DNA of 64,000 nucleotides from positions 62,001-126,000 of the forward strand of contig NZ_CP035936.1 of the NCBI RefSeq assembly GCF_003024525.3, in the 5' to 3' direction. Source of the stretch: Acinetobacter cumulans (GTDB lineage: Bacteria > Pseudomonadota > Gammaproteobacteria > Pseudomonadales > Moraxellaceae). The translations under genes were made by a program, and so were the position numbers. The notes beneath the pieces are model-generated. The model ran no database searches. It saw only the letters and a list, made by a program, of their open reading frames with translations, and was not told the origin of the DNA. Below are positions 8,153 through 17,369 of this stretch, in pieces (position 1 is the stretch's first letter; each line of letters begins with the position of its first letter).

Positions 8153-8835
8153 TGGAATGGCTCACTGCATTTACACAAGATTTACAACAGTCTTGGCCTG
8201 CGCTTTGGCATGGGCTCAGCATTACCTTAAAAGTAGTGGTTAGTGCAGCCATTGGTGGGGTTATCATTGGCACCCTACTTGCACTCATGCGACTGTCTTC
8301 CATTAAAGCATTCAATTGGTTTGCTAAAGGCTACGTCAATTTATTCCGCTCCATTCCACTCCTGCTGGTACTTATGTGGTTTTATTTTGCTGTCCCGTTT
8401 ATTTATACCGGGATCACAGGTAATTACCTCACCATTGATACAGCGCTGGTATCGAGCATTGTGGCCTTCATGCTGTTTGAAGCAGCTTATTTTTCGGAAA
8501 TTGTCCGTGCTGGCATTCAGTCTATTCCTAAAGGTCAGACATCTGCTGCTTATGCACTGGGCATGACTTACCCGCAAACTATGCGATTGATTATTTTGCC
8601 GCAAGCCTTCCGTAAAATGACGCCCCTCCTGTTGCAACAGACCATTATTTTGTTTCAAGACTCCACCATGGTGTATGCCATTGGACTATTAGACTTTTTC
8701 CGCACCAACTACGTCCGTGGTGACCTCATGTCGTTACTGACCCAATACATTCTATTCGCTGGCTTGGTGTACTTCACCATCAGCATGCTTGCAACCTATG
8801 CAGTGAAAAAATTACAACGGAGGTTAACTGTATGA
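8152..8835 (+). CDS. gltK: Glutamate/aspartate ABC transporter permease GltK
   Basis: This 227-aa membrane protein of the His/Glu/Gln/Arg permease family has about five helices and an EAA loop AAYALGMTYPQTMRLIILPQ (about 125-144). It forms the second half of the inner-membrane channel with GltJ. Start and stop overlap the neighbouring genes by one and four bases, so the operon is translationally coupled. Confidence 0.9.
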   Translation: MEWLTAFTQDLQQSWPALWHGLSITLKVVVSAAIGGVIIGTLLALMRLSSIKAFNWFAKGYVNLFRSIPLLLVLMWFYFAVPFIYTGITGNYLTIDTALVSSIVAFMLFEAAYFSEIVRAGIQSIPKGQTSAAYALGMTYPQTMRLIILPQAFRKMTPLLLQQTIILFQDSTMVYAIGLLDFFRTNYVRGDLMSLLTQYILFAGLVYFTISMLATYAVKKLQRRLTV

Positions 8836-9575
8836 GTGAACAAAAAGTAATGATTGACCTCCAAAATGTCAGTAAATGGTATAAAGAATTTCAAGTACTA
8901 ACCGATTGCACCACGCAAATTAAACAAGGTGAAGTGGTGGTGGTCTGTGGCCCTTCAGGTTCTGGCAAATCCACCCTGATTAAAACCGTCAACGGGCTTG
9001 AACCTTTTCAGCAAGGTGAAATTTCTGTCGATGGGATTGGTATTCATGACCCCAAAACCGACTTAAGTAAACTACGTAGCCGTGTCGGGATGGTGTTTCA
9101 GCATTTTGAGTTGTTTCCACATTTATCCATTACAGAAAACCTCACCATTGCTCAAGTCAAGGTGCTAGGGCGCTCTGAAGAAGAAGCAAAAAAGAAAGGC
9201 CTTGCCTATTTAGAGCGTGTTGGCCTGAGTGCACATGCAGAAAAATTTCCAGCACAACTCTCTGGCGGTCAGCAACAACGTGTTGCAATTGCCCGCGCGC
9301 TTAGCATGGATCCAATTGCCATGCTCTTTGATGAGCCCACCTCTGCACTCGATCCTGAAATGATTAATGAAGTACTGGATGTGATGGTCGGTTTAGCCAA
9401 GGAAGGCATGACCATGATGTGTGTCACGCATGAAATGGGCTTTGCCCGCCAAGTTGCAGACCGCATTATTTTTATGGATCAGGGGAAAATTGTGGAAGAT
9501 TGCAGTAAAGATGAATTCTTTAATGCACCAAGAGGTGAACGTGCACAGCAATTTTTAAACAAAATTTTGCACTAA
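8832..9575 (+). CDS. gltL: Glutamate/aspartate ABC transporter ATP-binding protein
   Basis: This 247-aa ATPase has Walker A GPSGSGKST (about 39-47), the Q-loop at MVFQHFELFPH, signature LSGGQQQR (about 141-148), Walker B AMLFDEP and the H-loop in CVTHEMGFA. It powers the GltIJK importer on the cytoplasmic side of the membrane. The start overlaps the gltK stop (ATGA). It is the last gene of the operon, followed by a terminator. Confidence 0.93.
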   Translation: MSEQKVMIDLQNVSKWYKEFQVLTDCTTQIKQGEVVVVCGPSGSGKSTLIKTVNGLEPFQQGEISVDGIGIHDPKTDLSKLRSRVGMVFQHFELFPHLSITENLTIAQVKVLGRSEEEAKKKGLAYLERVGLSAHAEKFPAQLSGGQQQRVAIARALSMDPIAMLFDEPTSALDPEMINEVLDVMVGLAKEGMTMMCVTHEMGFARQVADRIIFMDQGKIVEDCSKDEFFNAPRGERAQQFLNKILH

Positions 9576-9617
9576 TTTTAAACATTCCATTCATCTGCAG
9601 AGCTTTAACACTCAGCC

Positions 9618-9646
9618 ACGGCAGTCAGATAATTTCTGACTGTCGT
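9618..9646 (+). terminator. Terminator of gltIJKL
   Basis: The stem ACGGCAGTCAGA / TCTGACTGTCGT (one G-U pair) is followed by GCTATTTT, 42 bases after the gltL stop. Confidence 0.8.
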
Positions 9647-10075
9647 GCTATTTTAAACCTCAGACTTTAGAGTGTTTTTTAATGATTACTTAAAAATGAA
9701 ACACCTGATCATTTCATTAACGCTTCTTTTTAATCTAAGCTCAATTAAAACTTAAACTCAACCTACTGAGATAAAAATTACAGATTTTCTATAGAACTTG
9801 CCCTGTGCCAAACATGCACTATTGCAATTCATTTAAATAAAAATACATTAAAATTATATATAAGCCATTCATATTTATTGTATTAATTGGACTTTAAAAC
9901 CATTTAAAATTGCACCAACATAGTGCATATTGTGTTAATTTGCTTTATATCGAGTCTTGTAAGTTTTTGAAATTTATTAATCAAAATTTCCCTTGCTTGC
10001 CCCCCTGTTCCAAAAATACTACCTCGCTATACTGAACTTCTTTTTGTGATATACCGCACTATATTGGAGCACTAC
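9647..10075. other. Intergenic region upstream of the ammonium channel gene
   Basis: This is AT-rich non-coding sequence holding the amt promoter. No PII gene, no clear sigma-54 promoter and no strong hairpin were seen. A GGAG ribosome site (10066-10069) decides the amt start. Confidence 0.4.
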
Positions 10076-11263
10076 ATGCAAAATATAGATTTATTATTTC
10101 TCCTCCTTGGTGCTGTTTTAGTGCTTGCAATGCATGCAGGCTTTGCTTTTTTAGAACTCGGAACTGTTCGCCATAAAAACCAAGTAAATGCTTTAAGTAA
10201 AATTCTCTCTGACTTTGCAATTTCAGCCATTGCATACTTTTTTGTCGGCTATTACATCGCTTATGGTCAGCATTTTTTCCATACTGGAACAACCTTAGCG
10301 GCCGATCATGGCTATAACCTTATGCGCTGCTTCTTTCTCCTCACCTTTGCAGCTGCAATTCCAGCGATTGTTTCAGGTGGAATAGCCGAGCGTGCGAAAA
10401 TGCGCTCTCAAGCCATTGCAACGCTTATTTTAGTGGCCTTGGTCTATCCATTTTTTGAAGGTATTGCATGGAATGGTAATCTGGGTGTTCAAGCATGGTT
10501 AGCTCAAAATTTTGGCGCAGGCTTTCATGACTTTGCAGGTTCTGTCGTGGTACATGCAATGGGTGGCTGGATTGCATTTGCTGCCGTTATTTTACTTGGG
10601 CCTCGTTATGGTCGTTATAAAAAAGATGGCCGTATCAGTGCACACCCACCATCTTCAATTCCTTTTTTAGCGCTGGGTTCTTGGATTTTAATTGTCGGTT
10701 GGTTTGGTTTTAACGTGATGAGTGCTCAACGTTTAGATGCCATTTCAGGTCTCGTTGCGATTAACTCACTCATGGCAATGGTTGGCGGTACATTTGCAGC
10801 CCATTTGGTTGGCGACAATGACCCTGGCTTCTTACACAATGGTCCATTGGCAGGTTTGGTGGCGATCTGTGCAGGCTCAGATATAGTTCACCCTGTTGGT
10901 GCACTGTTTATTGGTATGGTGGCTGGAGTGATTTTTGTTAAATTATTTACCTACACACAAAACAAACTAAAAATTGACGATGTATTGGGTGTTTGGCCAT
11001 TACATGGTGTATGCGGTGCCTTTGGTGGTCTTGCTGTCGGTTTATTTGGGCAAAAATGGCTAGGCGGCCTCGGTGGCGTATCCATGCTTTCACAAGTCTT
11101 TGGCACAGTCTTTGCTGTTATTATTGCCTTGGCTGGTGGTTTCTGTGTATACGGCGCACTTAAAGCAATTATAGGCATCCGTCTAAGCCAAGAAGAAGAA
11201 TTCCGCGGTGCCGATCTATCGATTCACCGTATTACCGCAAACTCAGAAGATAATATGTTCTAA
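10076..11263 (+). CDS. amt: Ammonium transporter (Amt family)
   Basis: The protein has 395 residues from ATG 10076, with GGAG six bases upstream. It is a multi-spanning Amt/Rh channel with about eleven helices. Family landmarks are the N-terminal AMHAGFAFLELGTVRHKN, DFAGSVVVHAMGGW with its pore histidine, and a second conserved histidine in PLHGVCGAFGG. It conducts ammonium/ammonia across the inner membrane. Amt is often co-transcribed with a PII regulator (glnK), but none is present here. The frame extends ten codons upstream without a ribosome site. Confidence 0.92.
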   Translation: MQNIDLLFLLLGAVLVLAMHAGFAFLELGTVRHKNQVNALSKILSDFAISAIAYFFVGYYIAYGQHFFHTGTTLAADHGYNLMRCFFLLTFAAAIPAIVSGGIAERAKMRSQAIATLILVALVYPFFEGIAWNGNLGVQAWLAQNFGAGFHDFAGSVVVHAMGGWIAFAAVILLGPRYGRYKKDGRISAHPPSSIPFLALGSWILIVGWFGFNVMSAQRLDAISGLVAINSLMAMVGGTFAAHLVGDNDPGFLHNGPLAGLVAICAGSDIVHPVGALFIGMVAGVIFVKLFTYTQNKLKIDDVLGVWPLHGVCGAFGGLAVGLFGQKWLGGLGGVSMLSQVFGTVFAVIIALAGGFCVYGALKAIIGIRLSQEEEFRGADLSIHRITANSEDNMF

Positions 11264-11296
11264 GTCAACACAGCTTCGGATAATCATTTAACCTTC

Positions 11297-11333
11297 AATT
11301 GGATAATCCATGACTCTTTAGGATTATCCAATT
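11297..11333 (+). terminator. Terminator of amt
   Basis: A perfect 13-bp stem (AATTGGATAATCC / GGATTATCCAATT) with an 11-nt loop and a following T-run, 33 bases after the amt stop. Confidence 0.9.
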
Positions 11334-11464
11334 TTTTTATCTCATCATTGTTCGCATTTTTAACTTTGCAACACAGCGTCGCATGCATCATGCTTATAAA
11401 AATAGCTGTGTAAATTGCTATTTAAATCACTATTCCAATGACTGTTTAAAAAGTGTGGGCAATA

Positions 11465-12172
11465 TTAAGCCAAAGATAAGGGCTCTAAATATTGCCAGAC
11501 TTGTGCCAAGTTTTGAATGCGTCGCTCAGTCGCGACTCTGTTCACATCATCATGAAAGCCTTCTAATAAAACGGCATGCATGCCCGCTTGTTCTGCCCCA
11601 AAAACATCATTGATGGGATGATCACCTACAAATAAACATTGCCTTGCATCTAAGCCCAATTGCTCACGGGTGTAGTTAAAAATCTGTATATTTGGTTTTG
11701 CTACACCTGCCAATTCTGAGCTCACAATCACATCAAAATACGCTTCAAAGCCAAGGCCTTTTAAAATATTTAAACGGGTTGTATGGCCCCCATTTGACAC
11801 TACAGCCAATTGAAAGCCTTGCGCTTTAAGTTGACTCAGCAGTTCGTGTGCCCCGGGCATCGCAACAGCATGTGCACCAAAAAAACGGAACCAGCATTGT
11901 GTCAATTCATCAAAATCAACTGGCTGGTGCCAAATTAATTGTTGTTGCAGTGCATAGGCCACAGAAGCACCAATACTTGGATGGGTTAAATCTGCAGCAA
12001 TTGGATAACCGCCCCGATCAATTGAATTGATGATGTGCTTGATCTGTGCCAGATCAGGTGCAATTAAATGATGGGCATAATGCTGCGCTAAAAACTGACT
12101 ATAGGCCACGACGCTTAAATCACGATGCGTTAAGGTATTGTCTAAGTCAAAGATCACGGCACGAATGGACAT
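11465..12172 (-). CDS. HAD-family hydrolase
   Basis: The protein has 235 residues from ATG 12172. HAD motif I is FDLDNTLT (about 7-14), with the nucleophile and acid/base aspartates. Motif II is VVSNGG, the motif III lysine lies near GVAKPN, and motif IV is GDHPINDV. The cap is of the small helical subclass-IA kind (GHAD/YjjG-like). It probably dephosphorylates a small phosphorylated metabolite, but the substrate cannot be told. The frame runs 42 codons further upstream, without HAD similarity and into the PAP2 promoter region. Confidence 0.8.
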   Translation of the reverse strand: MSIRAVIFDLDNTLTHRDLSVVAYSQFLAQHYAHHLIAPDLAQIKHIINSIDRGGYPIAADLTHPSIGASVAYALQQQLIWHQPVDFDELTQCWFRFFGAHAVAMPGAHELLSQLKAQGFQLAVVSNGGHTTRLNILKGLGFEAYFDVIVSSELAGVAKPNIQIFNYTREQLGLDARQCLFVGDHPINDVFGAEQAGMHAVLLEGFHDDVNRVATERRIQNLAQVWQYLEPLSLA

Positions 12173-12299
12173 GGCAAACTGGCCTACACGAACAAATTGA
12201 AATGAATAGGCAATGTAGCACAGACCATTAAAGGCGTTTTGCTGGTTCTGTGCTAAGCATTGCAAGACGTTGACTAAAGATCTGACTAAAATATCCATC

Positions 12300-12333
12300 T
12301 TTAAGTTTTAGTTAAGCTGTTTTTGCCTTAATA
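12300..12333 (+). promoter_or_regulatory. PmrA-box-like direct repeat and -10 upstream of the PAP2 gene
   Basis: TTTAAG (12300-12305), a 5-nt spacer, then GTTAAG (12311-12316) resemble the TTAA-cored N5-spaced half-sites bound by PmrA. A -10-like TTAATA (12328-12333) lies 11 nt downstream, the spacing typical of OmpR/PhoB-class activators. The eptA promoter in this window has the same layout. Confidence 0.55.
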
Positions 12334-12361
12334 GCTCAAAAGGAAAACTATTTAGCTAAGT

Positions 12362-13069
12362 ATGCAAAATCATCCCAAATTCATTCTCTTTCATATTGGA
12401 ATCTTATTAATTAGTTTCGGTTTACTACAAACTGTGATTCCTGTGGGCGGAGATCTTGATTTAAGCTTGATTCATCCTTGGATTAGTGAGTCTGGACAGT
12501 TTTTATTAAGAGACAATTGGTACTTAGCCAAATTAAATCACAAGTACATTAAAGACATTTTAATTGTCGTTTATGTTTTCATATTTTTTGCTTGGATTGC
12601 ATCGTTTAAAGTTGAACGTTTAAAACCTCGTCGCACAGAACTAGGTTACTTATTTTGGGTCTCTATGCTCTGCACCATTGTAGTGAGCATCTTAAAGTCT
12701 CAATCCAGTCATGCCTGCCCTTGGTCCATGACCATTCCAGATACAGATGGTTTCTTTTGGGACTTTTCTGCAATGTCTGGTCATTGCTTCCCCGGTGGTC
12801 ATGCCTCACTCGGTTTTTCATTTATAACGGGGTATTTCCTTTATCATATTTCACAGCCTAAACGTGCTTATTTTTATTTGCTTGCAGGGCTCGTTTTAGG
12901 CCTTAGCATGGGCTGGGCGCAAATGATGCGTGGTGCACACTTCATGAGTCATAACTTATGGACTTTATGGATCTGCTATTGTACCAATATGCTGTGTTAC
13001 GTCATTTTCTATCTATGCAAAAAGCAATCCGTGTTCTTAGAACCTCATAACACGCAATTGGTGCTTTAA
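12362..13069 (+). CDS. PAP2-family phosphatase, probable lipid phosphatase
   Basis: This 235-aa membrane protein has about five to six helices. The PAP2 signature is present in three parts: K-x6-C-P (KSQSSHACP, with the usual Arg replaced by Cys), PGGHAS (about 146-151) and RGAHFMSHNLWT (about 183-194). The GAHFxSHxLW form is typical of lipid A or undecaprenyl-diphosphate phosphatases (LpxE, LpxT, PgpB types). The active site would face the periplasm. Its position next to eptA-pmrAB and the PmrA-like box upstream suggest a role in lipid A or carrier-lipid phosphate handling. The exact substrate is not determined. Confidence 0.8.
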   Translation: MQNHPKFILFHIGILLISFGLLQTVIPVGGDLDLSLIHPWISESGQFLLRDNWYLAKLNHKYIKDILIVVYVFIFFAWIASFKVERLKPRRTELGYLFWVSMLCTIVVSILKSQSSHACPWSMTIPDTDGFFWDFSAMSGHCFPGGHASLGFSFITGYFLYHISQPKRAYFYLLAGLVLGLSMGWAQMMRGAHFMSHNLWTLWICYCTNMLCYVIFYLCKKQSVFLEPHNTQLVL

Positions 13070-13375
13070 TCGTAATCTAAGCTTAAATCATCAATCTGTG
13101 ATTTAATTTTTACAGTTCTACACATGCCAGTACGAACATCCCTGCTCTTTTACACAATACTTCAGACTAAAAATGCCTTAGGACATCAACATTTGTCATC
13201 TATTAGCGTTTACTCAATATCCTACATCTATTCGTTTTTTCTCATATTTGACATGGCTAATTTATGAATAAGATATACGGCTCATTCAATATCCTTGTAT
13301 TTAACTTTGTCCAATTTGTTGAAATACACTTTATCGCTTACATTGAATACAGACCCAGTTTATACAGCGCAACAA

Positions 13376-13405
13376 AAAAGCCCATGCAATATTGCATAGG
13401 CTTTT
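13376..13405 (-). terminator. Second hairpin downstream of pmrB
   Basis: Stems AAAAGCC/GGCTTTT and ATGCAAT/ATTGCAT stack with one C-A mismatch. On the minus strand it is followed by TTTTTT. It could end either convergent transcript. Confidence 0.65.
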
Positions 13406-13464
13406 GTAAATGTTTCATTTAAACAAGATGAATCATTAAATAGTACATACTCAAACAAAAAGAA

Positions 13465-13488
13465 CACCGCACAGATTCAAGCGCGGTG
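13465..13488 (-). terminator. Terminator of the eptA-pmrA-pmrB operon
   Basis: The stem CACCGC / GCGGTG is followed on the minus strand by TTCTTTTTG, just beyond the pmrB stop. Confidence 0.65.
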
Positions 13489-13498
13489 AAGTTAATTT

Positions 13499-14836
13499 TT
13501 ATGCTTTTGGCGATAGTGGCAATTCAATGCTGACCTTCAACCCGCCCAAGCTTTCACTTGTACCAAAGCTCAGTTGTCCATTAATCCGTTGTACAGCTTT
13601 ATCTACAATGGATAGCCCTAAACCACTACCCACCTCTTGATGATGATGCACGCGATAAAAGCGCTTTAAAATATGTTCATGTAATTGAGGGTCAATACCA
13701 GGTCCGCTGTCCTCTACCACAATCATGGCATGATCGTCTTTTGGATAGACCGAAACATTAATCACGCCATTATTGGGCGTATATTTAATGGCATTATCAA
13801 TCAGGTTATAAATAATGGAATGCACAGCAGACTCTTGGCTATGCAGTTTCAATGCTTCACTCTGCTCCATACCTAAGTCTAAATTTTTTTGCATCGCCAA
13901 GTGAATAAGTTGCTCTACACAATTGACTGCTGTCGTTGAAACATCAAAATCCTGTAAACGTTCAAGGTCTTCAATAGAGGCATCTTGTTTGGCTAAATTT
14001 AATAACTGCGTCACTAAATGCTGAATACGAACTAATCCTAAGTTTAAGCGTTGTAAATCCGCATGTTCTGGAAACTCTTGTAATAACACCTGCATTTGTA
14101 AACTCAATGCAGTAATCGGAGTGCGTAGCTCATGCGCCGCATCTGCAATAAACTGGCGTTGCTCTTGCTGAGACAAACTAATACGCTCGAACAGATGGTT
14201 CATTTCTTCAATGGTTGGAATAATTTCAACAGGATAATCTCTTGCCAAAATAGGCTGTAAATCTTTGGAGTTACGCTGTGCCAGTTCTGCTTTAAAGTCA
14301 TCTAAAGGCTGTAAAATGCGGCTAATCATCCAACTCAAGCCCCAAATCACAAAAGGCATGAGCACCAAATACGGAATCAGCATACTGCCGGCCAATTCTA
14401 AAGCGAGATCTTGGCGCACCGATTGTTGCTGACTGACCTGAATTTGATAGTCTTTTTGAGGCAAAACATAGGTATACCAAACATCATCGGCATTCTTGTG
14501 ACGATAAAAACCTGCCTTCGGTACCGAATGCACCAAAATATCACTATGTTTTTGATTTTGTATGCGATCTTTATAAGACCACACATCAACAAATAGATCT
14601 TGCTCAGCATAACGCTGTGTTGGCTCAAAATCATTTCTGGTTGGTTCTAATCCATGCCGAACCACACGCTCCGCCAAATTCTTCATTTGTTGATCTAGAA
14701 TTTCATTGGTTTCTTCCAAAGAAATTTTATAAGCCGACATCATCAACACACAGCCTACAATAAGACTGAAAAAAGACATGTACAGAATCAGTTTAGTCTT
14801 TAGTGAATTTGCAAAACTGTGTGTGCTGAACGTCAT
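13499..14836 (-). CDS. pmrB: Sensor histidine kinase PmrB
   Basis: The kinase has 445 residues, against about 444 for A. baumannii PmrB. A membrane helix lies at about 14-36. A periplasmic sensor follows to about 148, then a second helix (about 150-172) and a HAMP linker. The H-box is AHELRTPI with phospho-acceptor His235. The N-box is NLIDNAIKYT, and the ATP lid motifs are DSGPGI and GSGLGL. It phosphorylates PmrA, and mutations in this gene are a known route to colistin resistance. Its ATG directly follows the pmrA stop. Membership of the pmrCAB operon makes the assignment firm; I cannot judge resistance alleles. Confidence 0.93.
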   Translation of the reverse strand: MTFSTHSFANSLKTKLILYMSFFSLIVGCVLMMSAYKISLEETNEILDQQMKNLAERVVRHGLEPTRNDFEPTQRYAEQDLFVDVWSYKDRIQNQKHSDILVHSVPKAGFYRHKNADDVWYTYVLPQKDYQIQVSQQQSVRQDLALELAGSMLIPYLVLMPFVIWGLSWMISRILQPLDDFKAELAQRNSKDLQPILARDYPVEIIPTIEEMNHLFERISLSQQEQRQFIADAAHELRTPITALSLQMQVLLQEFPEHADLQRLNLGLVRIQHLVTQLLNLAKQDASIEDLERLQDFDVSTTAVNCVEQLIHLAMQKNLDLGMEQSEALKLHSQESAVHSIIYNLIDNAIKYTPNNGVINVSVYPKDDHAMIVVEDSGPGIDPQLHEHILKRFYRVHHHQEVGSGLGLSIVDKAVQRINGQLSFGTSESLGGLKVSIELPLSPKA

Positions 14837-15511
14837 TTAAAGTTGTCCTAAGCGATAACCCAAACCACGAATGGTACGAATAAAATCTTTGCCCAATTTA
14901 TTTCTTAAGTGGTGTACATATACTTCAATGGTATTACTGCTGATTTCACTATCAAAATCATACAGTTTGTCCTCTAAATTGGTTTTAGAAAAAATCTTAT
15001 TCGGATGTGTCACCAGTGGAATTAAAATGGCCCACTCACGATTTGACAGATCAATATACTGACCTTTGTATTTAGCCAAATGCTGTTCGACATCGAGCAC
15101 CAACTCACCATAGGTTAAAATGTGTTGCTGATTGGCCTGTTGCTCTTTTCCACTACGGCGTAGCAATGCATGAATACGGGCAATCAGTTCATCAAACTCA
15201 TAAGGTTTAATTAAATAATCATCTGCCCCCTGATTTAAACCATCAACACGTTGTTGTAATTGATCACGTGCAGAAATAATCAGGACTGGTAAATTCGGCT
15301 GAATTTGACGAATCTGCTTAAGCACTTGCATACCATCCATCAAAGGCAAACCTAAATCTAGCAATACAGCATCAAATTCACTTTGCTGTAAGAGTTTTAA
15401 ACCATCAATTCCGTTATTTACCCACTCTACTTCAAACCCCTGATACTTCAATAAAGTCTGAGTAGACTCAGCAATCATAAAGTCGTCTTCAATGATTAAA
15501 ATTTTTGTCAT
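14837..15511 (-). CDS. pmrA: Response regulator PmrA
   Basis: This 224-aa OmpR/PhoB-type regulator has the same length as A. baumannii PmrA. The receiver domain has the acidic pair EDD (8-10), phospho-acceptor Asp52 in LLDLGLP and the conserved lysine in LIKPYEF. The C-terminal winged helix is at about 130-222 (SNREWAILIPLV, then VYVHHLRNKLG). It activates eptA and related lipid A modification genes on TTAA-cored direct repeats, which are seen upstream of eptA here. It sits 13 bases after eptA. Confidence 0.94.
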   Translation of the reverse strand: MTKILIIEDDFMIAESTQTLLKYQGFEVEWVNNGIDGLKLLQQSEFDAVLLDLGLPLMDGMQVLKQIRQIQPNLPVLIISARDQLQQRVDGLNQGADDYLIKPYEFDELIARIHALLRRSGKEQQANQQHILTYGELVLDVEQHLAKYKGQYIDLSNREWAILIPLVTHPNKIFSKTNLEDKLYDFDSEISSNTIEVYVHHLRNKLGKDFIRTIRGLGYRLGQL

Positions 15512-15524
15512 GGCATCAACTCAC

Positions 15525-17186
15525 TTAAGCAGCAGGCTTACAATTTTGTAGCATATCATTTTTTGCATCAATCACTTGAGTTTGTACACCCAATATACTC
15601 AAGAGACTTGGGAATAAATTATCTTGACTCAACACTTTGGATTTTTGTTGGCTTAAACAGCTTACATTGGCCGCTTGATGGGCTTTCCATTCTGCTGAAA
15701 ACCACATAATCATCGGAACATGCGTCTGTTGTGATGGAGCCATCGCATACGGTGCACCATGTAAGTACATCCCATATTCACCAGTTGATTCACCATGATC
15801 CGATAAATACCAGAAACCTGTTTGATACTTGCTATTGGCTTTTAATGACTGAATCACTTCACTCAAGATATGATCTGTATAAACAATACTATTATCATAA
15901 CTATTGATTAAAGCGTCTTGTGTACAACCCTGAATGGCATTGGTATCGCAAGTGGGTTTAAATTTTTGAAATTCTGGCGTTGCACGGGCGTAGTATGCAG
16001 GTCCATGGCTACCGACTTGGTGTAATACTATCAAGCGTGGTGTTTGATCATCCGCTGGAATTTTTTCGATATATTGATTCAACGCATCTACTAAAATTTG
16101 GTCATAGCATTCACCTTCTGGTGTACACCATTTTTTCTTCAATTCTGGCGAAATCTCAACTTGCTCAACACGGGTACACGTCCCTTTACAACCTGAGTTG
16201 TTATCAATCCATGTCACTTTATATCCAGCACGCTGTGCAATATCCAATAAGCCTTCACGGTGGTTTGCTAAGTTTTCATCATAGTCACTACGAGGCATAC
16301 CAGAGAACATACACGGTACCGAAACTGCAGTTGCCGTACCACATGAGCTTACCTGACTAAAGTTTATTACGTCTAATTTAGACAGCTCAGGGTTGGTATT
16401 TTTTGCATAACCGTTTAAAGAAAAACTCTCAGCACGTGCTGTTTCGCCCACCACCAATACCATTAGTTTTGGCTTTTTGCCTTGCGCAGTTTTCTCTACC
16501 AAATGCGCATCTTCACCATATTTCACCAAAGGCAAATTTTCTTTTGGCGCTTGATGATGAAAATATGAAAAACCTGCAGCGATGGCATTTTGTGGCGAGA
16601 TCATGCCTTTTAAATCGCGGTGTTGACGGAAAATCGCAGCATAATCTACATAGAATACAAAAAGCATTGCTGCCAGCACTGCAAAGGATGCAATAAGATG
16701 CACGCCTTTTTTGATCAATACTTTAGATTTGGTTTCAACTTTAAGTGGAATACAGGCCGCAACCAACATTGGTAAGGCCACCATAAAAAGGCTCCAGAAC
16801 AACAAGCGTATAGACATTAAGCCTTTCACTTCTTGTGGATCCGTCTGCATGGCATTTTGAATCTGATCTGGCGAAATCACAACACCCAAACTGCACACAA
16901 AGTAAGCACTAAAACCACCAATAAATAGTAAAATTAATGCAACTACCTTTGCAGTCCAACGCCACTGCAAAAGTTGCAATAAGATGTTATACAGTGCTGT
17001 CACCACCAATACAGATGCGATCAAAAATAGCCACGACTTCATCCCTTGATACGGCGTAAGTTGATGCAATTTTTGATAAAACCCAATATTGAGGGCGAAG
17101 GCCAACCAAACACTCACTAATAAGTTAAAGCGTGAAACTGGCATTGTCGTGAATGTTTGCCATTTTCTTTTCAGTGATTCAAACAT
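15525..17186 (-). CDS. eptA: Lipid A phosphoethanolamine transferase
   Basis: The protein has 553 residues from ATG 17186 (a TTG five codons earlier is less likely). Five N-terminal membrane helices lie within about 15-190. A periplasmic alkaline-phosphatase/sulfatase-fold domain follows. The catalytic threonine sits in VVGETARAESFSLNGY and the metal-binding loop is LSDHGESTGEYG. Several cysteines (SSCGTA, NNSGCKGTC, GCTQD) fit the family's disulfides. It adds phosphoethanolamine to lipid A phosphates, lowering polymyxin binding. Also called PmrC in Acinetobacter, it is the first gene of the operon under the tandem PmrA-like boxes. Confidence 0.94.
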   Translation of the reverse strand: MFESLKRKWQTFTTMPVSRFNLLVSVWLAFALNIGFYQKLHQLTPYQGMKSWLFLIASVLVVTALYNILLQLLQWRWTAKVVALILLFIGGFSAYFVCSLGVVISPDQIQNAMQTDPQEVKGLMSIRLLFWSLFMVALPMLVAACIPLKVETKSKVLIKKGVHLIASFAVLAAMLFVFYVDYAAIFRQHRDLKGMISPQNAIAAGFSYFHHQAPKENLPLVKYGEDAHLVEKTAQGKKPKLMVLVVGETARAESFSLNGYAKNTNPELSKLDVINFSQVSSCGTATAVSVPCMFSGMPRSDYDENLANHREGLLDIAQRAGYKVTWIDNNSGCKGTCTRVEQVEISPELKKKWCTPEGECYDQILVDALNQYIEKIPADDQTPRLIVLHQVGSHGPAYYARATPEFQKFKPTCDTNAIQGCTQDALINSYDNSIVYTDHILSEVIQSLKANSKYQTGFWYLSDHGESTGEYGMYLHGAPYAMAPSQQTHVPMIMWFSAEWKAHQAANVSCLSQQKSKVLSQDNLFPSLLSILGVQTQVIDAKNDMLQNCKPAA

Positions 17187-17220
17187 GCAAAATTTCTTCA
17201 AATATTTTACGAATGAAGCT

Positions 17221-17273
17221 AAATTAATCGCGCAAACTTAATCGATACTTAACAAGCTTAATTTATTCTTAAA
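17221..17273 (-). promoter_or_regulatory. Tandem PmrA-box-like repeats upstream of eptA
   Basis: Read on the minus strand, TTTAAG-N5-ATTAAG (17273-17257) is followed after 3 nt by GTTAAG-N5-ATTAAG (17253-17237). A -10-like TAATTT lies 10 nt further on (17226-17221). Four half-sites with exact N5 spacing fit autoregulation of the operon by PmrA. Confidence 0.7.
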
Positions 17274-17369
17274 TCCATTATTTAAATTATGTTTTCAATA
17301 AGTTAAAAATAATTATCATTCAAACAACTGCTTTTCAAACTACAGTTTTAACGCTGAATTCAGCTCAGT

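Larger units (their letters stand above)
13070..13498. other. Intergenic region between the convergent PAP2 and pmrB genes
   Basis: The region holds two hairpins. At 13376-13405 there is a near-palindrome (AAAAGCC, ATGCAAT and their complements) with a T6 run on the minus strand. At 13465-13488 there is the probable pmrB terminator. The first 300 bases after the PAP2 stop show no gene or repeat. Confidence 0.5.

Noticed and set aside
9780..10075. Sigma-54 promoter upstream of amt
   Set aside because: Stretches such as TGCACTATTGCA suggested one, but the GG at -24 with a correctly spaced GC at -12 is absent.
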